A stretch of 64,000 nucleotides of DNA from Corynebacterium jeikeium (GTDB lineage Bacteria; Actinomycetota; Actinomycetes; Mycobacteriales; Mycobacteriaceae). The stretch covers positions 2,456,252-2,520,251 of the forward strand of contig CP033784.1 in assembly GCA_003955985.1 (NCBI GenBank), in the 5' to 3' direction. Made by a program: the position numbers and the translations under genes. Shown here piece after piece: positions 27,578 through 36,214 of this stretch. The stretch's first letter is position 1. Every line of letters starts with the position of its first letter. The notes under the pieces are model-generated. The model had not been told where the DNA came from. It saw only the letters and a list, made by a program, of their open reading frames with translations, and did not search any database.

Positions 27578-29398
27578 CTAAGGAACCGGCAGGTCATCCC
27601 CATGCGGCAGGTCCGCGGCCGCGCGCTGTGAATCCAGCCAGTCGCGGACGTGGGCTACCGATCGGCAGTCATCGCCGTTGTAGCGCAGCAGCATGGCGCG
27701 AGCCTCGGCTTGCGTGAGCTTTTCAAAGGACTGTTCCGAGACAAAGTCAAGGTCAGTGGCCGTCGCAATGCGATACAGATCCAGCGATGCCTCGCCGTCA
27801 ACATCGGCGTCGCGCCAGTGGAAGCCCGACCACGGGGCCACGACTTTAAGCCCCATGCCGACGGTGGAGAGGATCTGGCGACGGGCGACCTTCAGCATGT
27901 CCACCCAGTCCTCCGAGGCAATGAACTTGTCCACTTCTTCGCGGGTCGGCACCCGCACAATCTTTGTCGGGCCAGCTGCCTCGGAACTGGAACCAGCCGC
28001 ATCGCCTGTAGCCAGCTCCGCCGAATCTGCGGGCACCACAAATTCCTGGCCGCCGAACCGGGTGGCGCTCTGACGCAGCCAATAGTTCTCACCCTCTGCC
28101 GCCCAGCAATAGGCGCGGAAGGTCTTGCCTTGTTCATGCGCCGCATTTCGACGACGCATCAGGTAATCCCAGAAAATCGCAAAGTTCCTGGCCTCTGCCG
28201 TGCCACCGAGCCCTTCTGGCCCCGGTGGCTCCCAGGTGATAAACCCGCGGTAGTCCTCCCCAGGCACCCACGTTCCCCACAGGTAGGCGCCATCGTTGGG
28301 GTACGCCTCCATATCGATATCCATCTCAATATCGCCACGCGTGGCCGATGTCTTAGCGGCTACCCGGAGCGCGTCGACGTCGGCAAGCCGCGCCCTCGCC
28401 ATCCACACCTGCTCCTTGCTGACGTGCGGAGTGTTGGTACTGGCCTGCGCCAGTGCCGTGACTGTGTCGATGCCCACACTGCGCAACCGCATGGACTTAT
28501 CGCCAGGTAGGAGGAGGGAAATATCGTCACTTGCGGTCAGCTCATCCAAGCAAAGGTCGTGGTGACGGCAGGTTCGGCACTCCCGGATGCGCCGTGGCGC
28601 CAGCGGCCAGGTGCCTGGCGTAAACCGTGACGGTCGCCCCTGAGTGGCAGCGACGGCATCACGCGCATCCCGCAACGCCATCCGGTACGAGGCCACGCGC
28701 GAACCTTCATCGGCAATGACAATATGCCGTGTATCCAGGTTCATCCCGGTGGCACTAATCGCCCCCACCAGACCACAGGACACGCCCAGGCGGTGCAGTA
28801 TCGCCGCTGCCTGCCCAAGCTTCACAGCATCGGGTCCGTAATGCCGTAGCTTCCACTCGTCCGTGACAACCATCGCCTGACGCAGGGTCCGCCCCATCAC
28901 GCCAGCACGCCCGAGCCGATCAACGCCCAGCAGTCGCACCTTCATCGCCGCCGCACGCGCCGCATTGCTTGACGACGGCTTACGCCGCCGGCCCGGTTTG
29001 CGCGCAGAGAGCAGGTGCCGTGTGACAACCAGGACCGGCATGTACGTCGGTGAGGTCGTCTGTGGTGAATCATCGACCTTGACCAGCAGATCGGGGTGGC
29101 AAATCTCGTCGATTCCCGAGTACACCCCACCGGGAATCGGACGCTCATGCATGAGCACGCCACCGGTGATGACGCTTTCTCCGCGGGCGATGGCCTCAAG
29201 GGTATCCAGGTGAGCGTCCGGTCCCGAGGCCACTGTGTACAGGCCGGGGATGGACGCGATGGACGTCGGCAAGCGGTGCTCATGGTGAGAAGCAGGTTCG
29301 ACTAGCCGCCCCTCGCGGAGGTCGAGGCTCAGCCGGTAGCGGCAGCCGATGAGGTCGCTCGCGTGGAGAAGCGGGCGCGAAACGGATGAATCAGTCAC
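27578..29398 (-). CDS. RecB-like nuclease with RNase H-like domain (TM0106 family)
   Basis: 606 residues. The N-terminal half resembles the RecB/Cas4-like nuclease fold of the TM0106 family, ending in the Cys-rich cluster RECRTCRHHDLC that may bind an iron-sulphur cluster or zinc. The C-terminal half (from about 360) contains EMDIDMEAYPNDGAYLWG, matching the exonuclease-like RNase_H_2/YprB domain. It is probably a DNA or RNA nuclease. It stands alone, without helicase or CRISPR neighbours. The partner and substrate are unknown. Confidence 0.75.
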   Translation of the reverse strand: MTDSSVSRPLLHASDLIGCRYRLSLDLREGRLVEPASHHEHRLPTSIASIPGLYTVASGPDAHLDTLEAIARGESVITGGVLMHERPIPGGVYSGIDEICHPDLLVKVDDSPQTTSPTYMPVLVVTRHLLSARKPGRRRKPSSSNAARAAAMKVRLLGVDRLGRAGVMGRTLRQAMVVTDEWKLRHYGPDAVKLGQAAAILHRLGVSCGLVGAISATGMNLDTRHIVIADEGSRVASYRMALRDARDAVAATQGRPSRFTPGTWPLAPRRIRECRTCRHHDLCLDELTASDDISLLLPGDKSMRLRSVGIDTVTALAQASTNTPHVSKEQVWMARARLADVDALRVAAKTSATRGDIEMDIDMEAYPNDGAYLWGTWVPGEDYRGFITWEPPGPEGLGGTAEARNFAIFWDYLMRRRNAAHEQGKTFRAYCWAAEGENYWLRQSATRFGGQEFVVPADSAELATGDAAGSSSEAAGPTKIVRVPTREEVDKFIASEDWVDMLKVARRQILSTVGMGLKVVAPWSGFHWRDADVDGEASLDLYRIATATDLDFVSEQSFEKLTQAEARAMLLRYNGDDCRSVAHVRDWLDSQRAAADLPHGDDLPVP

Positions 29399-29571
29399 AA
29401 TGAGAATTAGCGTATCGCCACTCGGTAGGAAGTTTCACGTTAAGCTTGGATAGCAAGAATCGTGATGCAGCCACTGCATCTGGCAAGCGCACTCCGGCGC
29501 GGTGGGGTTTACGGGTTTTCCGCCCCACTTTTCCGGAGGGACTATCTGCGAGCAACTAGGCGAAGGAAAAA
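29399..29571. promoter_or_regulatory. Divergent promoter region with a structured leader
   Basis: Between the nuclease gene and the DUF6474-like gene. At 29492-29538 two nested stems can form: CTCCGG/CCGGAG outside and GTGGGG/CCCCAC inside. The structure ends 33 bases before the ATG at 29572, so it would sit in that mRNA leader. GGAGGG overlaps the right arm, away from the start; a GAAGGAAAAA ribosome binding site lies nearer the ATG. Confidence 0.4.
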
Positions 29572-30351
29572 ATGAGCTTCTTGGGTGACATCCGTGAGCG
29601 TCGGCGCGAAACCGCCAAGCAGGTGAAGGCTGCCAAGGCGAAGGCTAAGGAAGAGGCTCGCCACGCAGCTCGACTTAATCGCAAGGCACATAAGGCTGAG
29701 GTCAAGGCCGCTAAGCGCGACCAGAAGCACCAACACAAGCTGGAGCTGAAGGAGGCCGCTGGCCGCGTTCGTTCTGAGGAAAAGCTCGGTAAGAAGGAAC
29801 TCAAGCTGGAAAACCGTGCTCTGAAGCGCGCGGAGAAGATCCGCAAGGCGAGTGCCAAGGACGAGAAGAAGGCGCTGGCCGCCAAGCAGCGCCACCAGAC
29901 CAAGATGGCCGAGAAGATCCTGCAACAGCAGCGCAGCCAGGGCTTCAACAAGGACAAGGCAAAGTCGTGGATCGGTGGCGCACGCCTGCTGGTACCGGTG
30001 CTGGTTCCGCTGGCCTACCGCGCCATCACTGCCATTCAGCGCCGTGAACACTCTTCGGCCGCGCAGAAGTTCGGTGTTTCCGCTAATGATGCCGCTCGTT
30101 ACCAGGGGCACGGTGCGCCGCTGCTGGCCCGCATTGAGGCCACTCGTGGTTCACTGACAGAGCTGCGTAAGTCGGGTGTCAAGGGTACCGATGGTTTTAT
30201 CAAGGACGCCAACTCGCGTCTGGATGTCATGACTGACGCCATTAACACTGCCGAGAAGATGACCCCGGAGCAGCGTCGTCGCGCACACCACTCCATTACC
30301 GCAGAGCTGGATTCTCTGGATCGCCAGATCATTTCGGAGCTGGGCGCGTAA
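29572..30351 (+). CDS. Basic coiled-coil protein (DUF6474-like)
   Basis: 259 residues. Residues 15-125 are very rich in Lys, Ala, Glu and Arg and should form a long charged helix or coiled coil. One hydrophobic segment near 140-153 (ARLLVPVLVPLAYRAI) may touch or cross the membrane. The C-terminal 90 residues are a soluble helical region. It resembles a corynebacterial family I recall as DUF6474; this name needs checking. Function unknown. It is followed by a terminator. Confidence 0.7.
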   Translation: MSFLGDIRERRRETAKQVKAAKAKAKEEARHAARLNRKAHKAEVKAAKRDQKHQHKLELKEAAGRVRSEEKLGKKELKLENRALKRAEKIRKASAKDEKKALAAKQRHQTKMAEKILQQQRSQGFNKDKAKSWIGGARLLVPVLVPLAYRAITAIQRREHSSAAQKFGVSANDAARYQGHGAPLLARIEATRGSLTELRKSGVKGTDGFIKDANSRLDVMTDAINTAEKMTPEQRRRAHHSITAELDSLDRQIISELGA

Positions 30352-30398
30352 ACCTGGCCGCTTCGGGTTAAGGCCACTCGCCGAGATTCGTCGAACTA

Positions 30399-30440
30399 AG
30401 CGCGACTGTTGTTGAGCAGCAATAGTCGCGCTTTCGCTCT
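30399..30440 (+). terminator. Terminator after the basic coiled-coil gene
   Basis: AGCGCGACT / AGTCGCGCT (30399-30407 and 30424-30432) with a partly paired interior, followed by a T-rich run. Confidence 0.75.
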
Positions 30441-30502
30441 TAGTACCCCCGTATCGGGCTATTTTCTCCCTCCGATGGCGCTACGGACTGAGAACTACTG
30501 TA

Positions 30503-32269
30503 ATGAGGGCTATGCCATCTTCAGATAAATCTCAGACTGCAGCCTCGGATCTGAACGGCGCAGTCTCGAACAGCGACGCAACAGCCCAAAAGCCATTCAC
30601 CCCTACTCGTCGTGCCGTACTGCGTGCCGGCGCTACCGGTGCTGCTGCTGGCGCCATCGGCCTGGCGACCGCTACTAGTGCGGGGGCCAATCCTGAGTCG
30701 CAGTCCCCAGCTAATGCTGGCGGTTCTGGTGGTTTTCAGGTCTTCCAACACGGTGTGGCCTCTGGCGATCCACTGCCGGACTCCGTTCTTATCTGGACTC
30801 GTGTGACATCGCACCCAGGCGACACCGCAGGTGCAAACCAGGGCCGCCCTGTTGCACTGAAGTGGGAAGTCGCTTCTGATGAGGGCTTCGGCAACATCGT
30901 TGCCTCTGGTGCCCTGAACACCGACCCGGATGCTGACAACACCGTCAAGATCGATGTCAAGGGTCTCTCCGCTGATTCCTACTACTTCTACCGCTTTACC
31001 GTCACCGCTGGTAATCACGCGGGCCAGGTTTCCCCGATTGGCCAGACTCGCACTGCGCCGCCGGTGAACTCCTCGCCAGATCACCTGGGCATCGCGCTGA
31101 CCTCCTGCGCTAACTGGGAAAGTGGCTTCTTCTCCGCTTACCGCGATATGGCGGAAAATGACCGCATCGACATCATTATGTGTGTCGGTGACTACATCTA
31201 CGAGTACGAGGCCGGTGGCTACTCCGGCAAGGGCCCGGTTCGTGACCACAAGCCGGCTCACGAGATTATTTCTCTCGCTGACTACCGCCTGCGCTACGCC
31301 ACCTACCGCACCGATGCGGACCTGCAGGAAGCTCACCGCGCAAAGCCGTGGATTGTGACCTGGGATGACCACGAGGTCGCCAACGATGATTGGCACAGTG
31401 GCGCTGAGAACCACGACCCGGAGACCGAAGGCGACTACGTTGCCCGCCGCGACGCCGCTATCCAGGCTTACCTGGAGTGGCTGCCGGTTCGCGCTGTCCC
31501 CTTCTCCCAGGGCGGCAAGCTCTACCGCAGCTTCCGTTTCGGCGATCTCGCCGACCTGACCATGCTGGACCTGCGCACCTACCGTGACCAGCAGCTGAAG
31601 TTCATCCGCGCTGGCGAAACCGATGATGAGAGTCGCTCCATGCTCGGCTCTGAGCAGTTCAATTACCTGCTCGGCCAGTGGCGTTCCTCGAGCGCAAAGT
31701 GGCGTGTCGTGGGCAACTCCGTCATGTTCACTCCAGTGCTGGTTCCGCCGCTGGATCCGGAGGCCACTCGCGCTGTCACTGAGCTGCTGAGCTTGCCTCA
31801 GGACGGCCTGCCGTACAACTTGGATCAGTGGGATGGCTACGCTGCTGAGCGTCGTAAGCTGATCGACATCATGGGTAAGGAGGGCTACGACAACGTTGTC
31901 TTCCTCACCGGCGATATTCACTCCTCCTGGAACTGCAACGTACCGAAGGTCCCGGGCCAGTACCCGAGTGCCGGTATTGCCGCCATTGAGATTGTCTGTA
32001 CTTCCGTCAGCGCCCCGAACATCGATGACATTGTGAAGCTGCCTCAGGACAACCCGATTTCCTTGGCTGCTACCGCTGGACTCAAGGCTGCGAACCCGTA
32101 CGTCAACTACCTCGAGTTCGACCGCCACGGCTACACCGCTGTCTACTTCGGCCGCGAGGACGTTACCTCTGAGTACCGCCTCGTCGAGGTCAAGGAGGAA
32201 CCGAACCAGCCACTTTTCGTCGCCGCTACCTACCGAGGCAAGCCTGGTGAGGGCATGACCCAGGCTTAA
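30503..32269 (+). CDS. phoD: Alkaline phosphatase D family protein, Tat-exported
   Basis: Secreted phosphodiesterase/phosphomonoesterase, 588 residues. The N-terminus has a twin-arginine signal with RR at 36-37 (PTRRAVLRAG) followed by an Ala/Gly-rich hydrophobic stretch, so it is exported folded. A PhoD N-terminal Ig-like domain begins near GVASGDPLPDSVLIWTRV. The metal-binding blocks are CVGDYIYEYE, TWDDHEVAND and LTGDIHSSW. An ATG at 30512 is an alternative start. It is expected to release phosphate under limitation. Codon use is strongly biased, which also creates a long antisense open frame. Confidence 0.9.
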   Translation: MRAMPSSDKSQTAASDLNGAVSNSDATAQKPFTPTRRAVLRAGATGAAAGAIGLATATSAGANPESQSPANAGGSGGFQVFQHGVASGDPLPDSVLIWTRVTSHPGDTAGANQGRPVALKWEVASDEGFGNIVASGALNTDPDADNTVKIDVKGLSADSYYFYRFTVTAGNHAGQVSPIGQTRTAPPVNSSPDHLGIALTSCANWESGFFSAYRDMAENDRIDIIMCVGDYIYEYEAGGYSGKGPVRDHKPAHEIISLADYRLRYATYRTDADLQEAHRAKPWIVTWDDHEVANDDWHSGAENHDPETEGDYVARRDAAIQAYLEWLPVRAVPFSQGGKLYRSFRFGDLADLTMLDLRTYRDQQLKFIRAGETDDESRSMLGSEQFNYLLGQWRSSSAKWRVVGNSVMFTPVLVPPLDPEATRAVTELLSLPQDGLPYNLDQWDGYAAERRKLIDIMGKEGYDNVVFLTGDIHSSWNCNVPKVPGQYPSAGIAAIEIVCTSVSAPNIDDIVKLPQDNPISLAATAGLKAANPYVNYLEFDRHGYTAVYFGREDVTSEYRLVEVKEEPNQPLFVAATYRGKPGEGMTQA

Positions 32270-32351
32270 GCGCCTTCTCATCCTTTCGCTTTCCGACGAC
32301 CACTGAGAGCGCACCCCGCATTGCGCTCTCAGTAGCGTAGTTGCTGTTCAC

Positions 32352-32388
32352 GACGGCCCTGCACAACATGCAGGGCCGTCTTTTTATT
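32352..32388 (+). terminator. Strong terminator after phoD
   Basis: Perfect 12-bp stem GACGGCCCTGCA / TGCAGGGCCGTC (32352-32363 and 32369-32380) with loop CAACA, followed by TTTTTATT. Confidence 0.92.
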
Positions 32389-32475
32389 ACCCCAAGTTCT
32401 TGTGCACAATTAATCGAATTATTAACAAACCATGTATTCGATATAAGTTGCACAATCTAACTCAATTATCGTCAA

Positions 32476-32504
32476 TAGACATTAAATTTCTTTGCACTTA
32501 TACT
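32476..32504 (+). promoter_or_regulatory. Promoter of lsr2
   Basis: -35 TAGACA (32476-32481), 17-base spacer, -10 TATACT (32499-32504); both boxes match the consensus at 5 of 6 bases. Transcription would start near 32511, leaving a leader of about 107 bases. The surrounding 200 bases are unusually A/T-rich, the kind of DNA Lsr2 itself prefers, so autoregulation is plausible. Confidence 0.75.
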
Positions 32505-32617
32505 GTGGGGGAAAGAAAACAGGGCTTGATATTAATTTGAAATTTCACCGTATTGAAGTTTCACCGTAAGCCTTCTTCATTATTACAAGTTCAGCACCAA
32601 GCTTAGGCAGGGATTCT

Positions 32618-32971
32618 ATGGCACGCCGCGAACTAATTCAGTACATCGACGACCTCGATGGGACTCCGCTTGATTCCGCAGATCACCAAGTCGTTCGTTT
32701 CTCTTTCCGCGGTAAGAACTACATTCTCGACCTCTCTCAGGAAAATGCTGAGAAGTTCGAGCAGGTATTAGAACCGTATATTGCGAACGCTTCTATTGAT
32801 CACAGCACGGTTGTAGCTCCGCGTAAGCGCTCTTCCGCTAATCCCAATGCCGCTGAGGCCCGTGATCGCAATCGCAAGATTCGCCAGTGGGCACGAGAGA
32901 ATGGCATGGATGTTGCAGACCGCGGTGCGCTGCCAAAGCACATTATTGAAAAGTACGAGAGCGCTAACTAG
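32618..32971 (+). CDS. lsr2: Lsr2-family nucleoid-associated protein (xenogeneic silencer)
   Basis: DNA-bridging protein that coats A/T-rich, often foreign, DNA. 117 residues. The N-terminal dimerisation domain (MARRELIQYIDDLDGT ... VRFSFRGKNYILDLS) is typical. The C-terminal DNA-binding domain (about 83-117: IRQWARENGMDVADRGALPKHI) is present, but the AT-hook-like RGR motif reads RGA (102-104). A weaker GCAGGGA ribosome binding site precedes the ATG. It corresponds to CgpS/Lsr2 in related species. The motif change could affect minor-groove grip. Confidence 0.93.
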   Translation: MARRELIQYIDDLDGTPLDSADHQVVRFSFRGKNYILDLSQENAEKFEQVLEPYIANASIDHSTVVAPRKRSSANPNAAEARDRNRKIRQWARENGMDVADRGALPKHIIEKYESAN

Positions 32972-33023
32972 TTCTCACCCAGGTTCGTTTGCCTTCCACT
33001 GGGTTTCACCCAGGTTTACTATC

Positions 33024-33064
33024 TTTAAAACAGGGTCCCGCCACAGCGGGGCCCTGTTTTAAAG
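33024..33064. terminator. Bidirectional terminator after lsr2
   Basis: 18-base arms (33024-33041 and 33046-33063) with one G-U pair and loop CACA; the arms carry A-runs and T-runs at their ends, so it can work in both directions. Confidence 0.85.
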
Positions 33065-33167
33065 TTGGGGCAGGTGATTCGAGTCGCTAGGATAGCGGCT
33101 GGAATTGGCACACCGGCCTAATCCGGTTGTCTTACTTTTCTTATCCTTGACATGGAGGAGTCGGCCC

Positions 33168-34526
33168 GTGGTTATTTTGGAACCATTTGTTTGGCTGGTC
33201 TCGTTTGTCCTTAAGGCGTGGCACCTTTTACTGGCCTCAGTGTTTCACCTGCCATCTTCTCTGTCCTGGACGCTTTCTCTCTTCCTGCTGGTGTTTACGG
33301 TGCGTGGCGCTCTGGCGTTTCTCGCGTTCCAGCAATTTATCTCGGCGCGCAAGACGGCCAACCTACGGCCGCAGCTTTTTATACTCAAGGAGCGCTACCG
33401 CAGGAGCATCGAGCCGAACTCGCCACAATACGTAAACTTTGCCAGCAAGGAAATGCGCAAAGCCGAAGGTATTAAGACCTCCGTAATGCTGGCGCCCCTC
33501 TTCGTCCAGATTCCCGTGATTATGGGCCTTGTTCGCATGCTGAGGCACATGCTGCGGGCGTCTGAGGGGCCTGGACTGCCTGCGTCTCATAATGTCGGAT
33601 TCATCTCTAAGGATGAGATTTCCGACTTCCTGAGCGCGACATTCTTGGGGCAGCCTCTACCCGCGTATCTGCGCATGGACCCGGAGCAACTACAAATCCT
33701 TGGGGGCAATCATGATTCGCTGTTAGCTTTCTGCATTATCGGCATCGTGGCAGCGGCCATTTTCACCGGTTTTAACTTGGTCATTTCCTACCGCCGGTTG
33801 CAGCGCACTCTCGACTATTCCAATAGCGTCAGTGTATTCCTCAGCAAGTTCATGCGCGTAATGCTTATCTACGCACCGCTGATGATCCTCTTCGCGGGGT
33901 TCTTTGGCCCAACACCTGTGGCTCTAATTGTCTACTGGGTCACCAATAACTTCTGGACACTGACCCAAAATATTATTCTCACCCGCTATGTAGAAAAGAC
34001 CTACCCACTCACGGACGATTTCCGAACTCTGCAAAACCACCAAAAGGGTGAATACGAATCGGAGCGGGAAGAAAAGAAGAAGTTAAAGCAGGCCAAGCGT
34101 CGCTTTTATATCAAATCCGCATTCGCTCCGTGGAAAATAAAGCAGTATAAGAGCGAATATGCCGCTATTGAGAAGGAATCGCGGGACCGTCGTAAAGCAA
34201 AGCAGGACGAAGAATATGCCCAGGCTTTGAAAATTGCGAAGGTTCGCTACATGGTGACCCAGATGAGGCCTGGCGCTCAGGACAATTTGCCGTCCCTGAC
34301 GCAGGATATGAAGATTTCCTCGGGTATAGTTCCGCCGCTTCCCGGCCTGGCTAAAGTGCGGGCAGACATGAAACGACAAGCCGAGAAAGCACAAAAGGCG
34401 CAGAAGCGGCCGAAACCAATTCTGATTGCAAAGAACCTGGGAATGCTGCTCGGCCAGAATACGAAGAATATGGTTAAGAAAGCCACCGGCTCAAAGGAGT
34501 CGGACTGGAAACGCTTCCGGGATTAG
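33168..34526 (+). CDS. YidC/Oxa1-like membrane protein insertase (second paralogue type)
   Basis: 452 residues. Membrane segments occur near 5-25, 30-50, 100-120, 185-205 and 225-270, and the pattern APLFVQIPVIMGLVRML is the conserved Oxa1 core. Residues from about 285 form a long Lys/Arg-rich cytoplasmic tail that could contact ribosomes. The GTG at 33168 has GGAGGAG 7 bases upstream, which decides the start. It is not beside rpmH/rnpA, where the main yidC lies in actinobacteria, so it is probably an additional paralogue. Convergent with the TetR gene. Confidence 0.82.
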   Translation: MVILEPFVWLVSFVLKAWHLLLASVFHLPSSLSWTLSLFLLVFTVRGALAFLAFQQFISARKTANLRPQLFILKERYRRSIEPNSPQYVNFASKEMRKAEGIKTSVMLAPLFVQIPVIMGLVRMLRHMLRASEGPGLPASHNVGFISKDEISDFLSATFLGQPLPAYLRMDPEQLQILGGNHDSLLAFCIIGIVAAAIFTGFNLVISYRRLQRTLDYSNSVSVFLSKFMRVMLIYAPLMILFAGFFGPTPVALIVYWVTNNFWTLTQNIILTRYVEKTYPLTDDFRTLQNHQKGEYESEREEKKKLKQAKRRFYIKSAFAPWKIKQYKSEYAAIEKESRDRRKAKQDEEYAQALKIAKVRYMVTQMRPGAQDNLPSLTQDMKISSGIVPPLPGLAKVRADMKRQAEKAQKAQKRPKPILIAKNLGMLLGQNTKNMVKKATGSKESDWKRFRD

Positions 34527-34578
34527 CCCGTGAGCAAAAGGCGAGAACTAGGGCGCGTTAAAAAAGGGAATTAGGTAT

Positions 34579-35199
34579 TTACGTGACCAAGTCACGGGCC
34601 AGGTCGCGCGCCATCTGCAGCGGGTTCAGATCCTTGGACATCTTGGCACCCGCGAGGCCGCCGTCGAGGTAGAGCAACAGCATATTTGCGTGAGCAGACG
34701 GCATACTAGATTCATTTTCAGTCAGCAGCGTGTGTAGCTGTTGCCAAACCCAGGAACGGTGATCGGCTGCGGCCTGACGGATGTCCTGCTCCGACTCCGT
34801 TTCCGGCCGCGGATATTCACTAGCCGCATTCTGGAAGTGTGAACCACGGAAGTCGATTGCCGGCTGCTCCGCAATACACTGATCAAAGAACGCGAGAATC
34901 TTCTCCGCCGGGGTATCCAACGAGGCCACTCGCTGCTCCCAAGCCTCCCGCCATTTGGCGTCGAGGTCTTGCAGATATGCAATGACTAGCTTGTCCTTGG
35001 ATCCAAACAACGAATACAGGCTGGCTTTGGCCACATCAGCTTCCCGCAGGATGCGGTCAATGCCGACAACGCGGATACCCTCTGTTGTAAACAGAGTTGT
35101 CGCTGATGCCAGGAGGCGCTCCCGCGGACTGGGGCGGTTACGACGGCGAGAGGAAGCGCGGCCGCCTTTTGCGCCCTTGCCCGTTGTCGCTTCTGCCAC
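34579..35199 (-). CDS. TetR-family transcriptional regulator
   Basis: 206 residues. A basic tail (GKGAKGGRASSRRRNR) precedes a TetR helix-turn-helix: RERLLASATTLFTTEGIRVVGIDRILREADVAKASLYSLFGSKDKL. The ligand domain has AAADHRSWVW and a Met/Leu-rich C-terminus. No divergent partner gene exists within 2 kb. A possible site is the ACTAGT-centred dyad near 35363 (see region entry). The target genes are not known. Confidence 0.9.
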   Translation of the reverse strand: MAEATTGKGAKGGRASSRRRNRPSPRERLLASATTLFTTEGIRVVGIDRILREADVAKASLYSLFGSKDKLVIAYLQDLDAKWREAWEQRVASLDTPAEKILAFFDQCIAEQPAIDFRGSHFQNAASEYPRPETESEQDIRQAAADHRSWVWQQLHTLLTENESSMPSAHANMLLLYLDGGLAGAKMSKDLNPLQMARDLARDLVT

Positions 35200-35576
35200 G
35201 GCAGTACCTCTCGTCCTTCCAAAGTCACACCCCGTTCTAACAGCTGCTTACTCGCAAACACCGGCATTAGCGCCATTGCTTTCAGAGCACTGAACAGGGC
35301 GTTCATAGTCTGTGATATTCCATTGTAGGCGTATCTGCGACTGTGATTTTGTAAAAGAACAAACTAGTCAGTCTTTCAGCCTCTAGTCCTACTTTAGCGT
35401 GCGATGATTGCCGCCCCCAACAGATGTCGCGACAATCGCAGAACGCCAACGTCACGACAACCGCACAACAAAAAAAGGGCATCTCAATGTTGATGAGATG
35501 CCCCGCGCTCTAGCTCACTATCCAGTAGATAGCAGCGTTACGACGCTTCGTGCATAGTCGCGCTGTTTTGCTTGGC
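35200..35576. other. Intergenic region upstream of tetR
   Basis: It holds the glsB terminator (separate entry) and an operator-like sequence AAACTAGTCAGTCTTT around 35361-35376, which has the dyad character of TetR operators but lies about 160 bases upstream of the tetR start. No gene seen. Confidence 0.4.
35468..35503 (-). terminator. Terminator of the glsB-like gene (minus strand)
   Basis: Perfect 10-bp stem GGGCATCTCA / TGAGATGCCC (35477-35486 and 35494-35503). On the minus strand it is followed by seven T, so it ends transcription from 35870. Confidence 0.85.
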
Positions 35577-35870
35577 TTACTTGCGCTTTTGAACCAGGCC
35601 GACAATCCACAACAGGATCACGGCGCCGAGCAGACAGGTGAGGAAGCTGAAGAACTTTCCGCCACCGGCGACATCAACGCCGAACAGGGTGAGCAGCCAA
35701 CCGCCCAAGAAACCACCGACGATACCAACGACGATATTCAGGACGACGCCCATCTGTTCATCGGTGTTCATGATCTTAGAGCCGATCCAGCCGGCAAGAC
35801 CACCGATGATAATCCAGCTGATGAAGCCCATCGTGGGACTAAAGGAGGCAGCAAGAAGAATCTCGTTCAT
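35577..35870 (-). CDS. GlsB/YeaQ/YmgE family stress-response membrane protein
   Basis: 97 residues with three hydrophobic segments and the Gly-rich family pattern (ISWIIIGGLAGWIGSKIM ... GIVGGFLGGWLL). Members are small inner-membrane proteins induced by stress; their activity is not known. The ATG at 35870 has AAAGGA upstream and gives the normal length; the longer open frame back to 35906 adds 12 soluble residues. Confidence 0.88.
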   Translation of the reverse strand: MNEILLAASFSPTMGFISWIIIGGLAGWIGSKIMNTDEQMGVVLNIVVGIVGGFLGGWLLTLFGVDVAGGGKFFSFLTCLLGAVILLWIVGLVQKRK

Positions 35871-36214
35871 GATAGATATTCCTTTCCCGAAATCGTTCTG
35901 ACTCAACTATAAGTCTTTCCGAAAACTCTTGCATACACTGCAAGCACTATCAGGCCATTTCGGCCACTGAGAAACTAGCGAGATAACAGTCGGATAGCCA
36001 CAGGAAAACTCTTATAAAATCTGCACTTTCTGCATGAAAACAGGGTTTATGCAGACGAGAGGCCTCATTTGGATAAACCGAAGCCGGCCCCGACACCTGT
36101 CGGAAACCGGCTAGGTTCTACTTATAAATATTCGGTAACGGTTTCTACTCTCGGCGCTAACCGCGCCTCGACGACCGCCGCCGGCGTCTTTTCTCAGCCC
36201 CCTCGAAGGGCGCT
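35871..36214. promoter_or_regulatory. Region between usp and the glsB-like gene with several inverted repeats
   Basis: 344 bases without a gene. On the minus strand a -10 TATAGT lies at 35911-35906. An inverted repeat CTTGCA/TGCAAG (35928-35944) covers the -35 position. Further out lie TCTGCAT/ATGCAGA (36029-36055, with an inner AAAC/GTTT) and a nested AGCCGG/CCGGCT plus CCGACA/TGTCGG hairpin (36082-36112), the latter likely the usp terminator. Confidence 0.5.
36082..36112 (-). terminator. Putative terminator of the usp gene (minus strand)
   Basis: Two stacked stems AGCCGG/CCGGCT and CCGACA/TGTCGG, 103 bases beyond the usp stop. The T-run after it is poor. Confidence 0.45.

Noticed and set aside
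27578..29398. RecB-like nuclease as part of a defence island
   Set aside because: No helicase, methylase, CRISPR or toxin genes nearby; it is a lone conserved actinobacterial gene.
30521..32314. 597-codon open frame antisense to phoD
   Set aside because: Same cause; PhoD on the sense strand has all family motifs.
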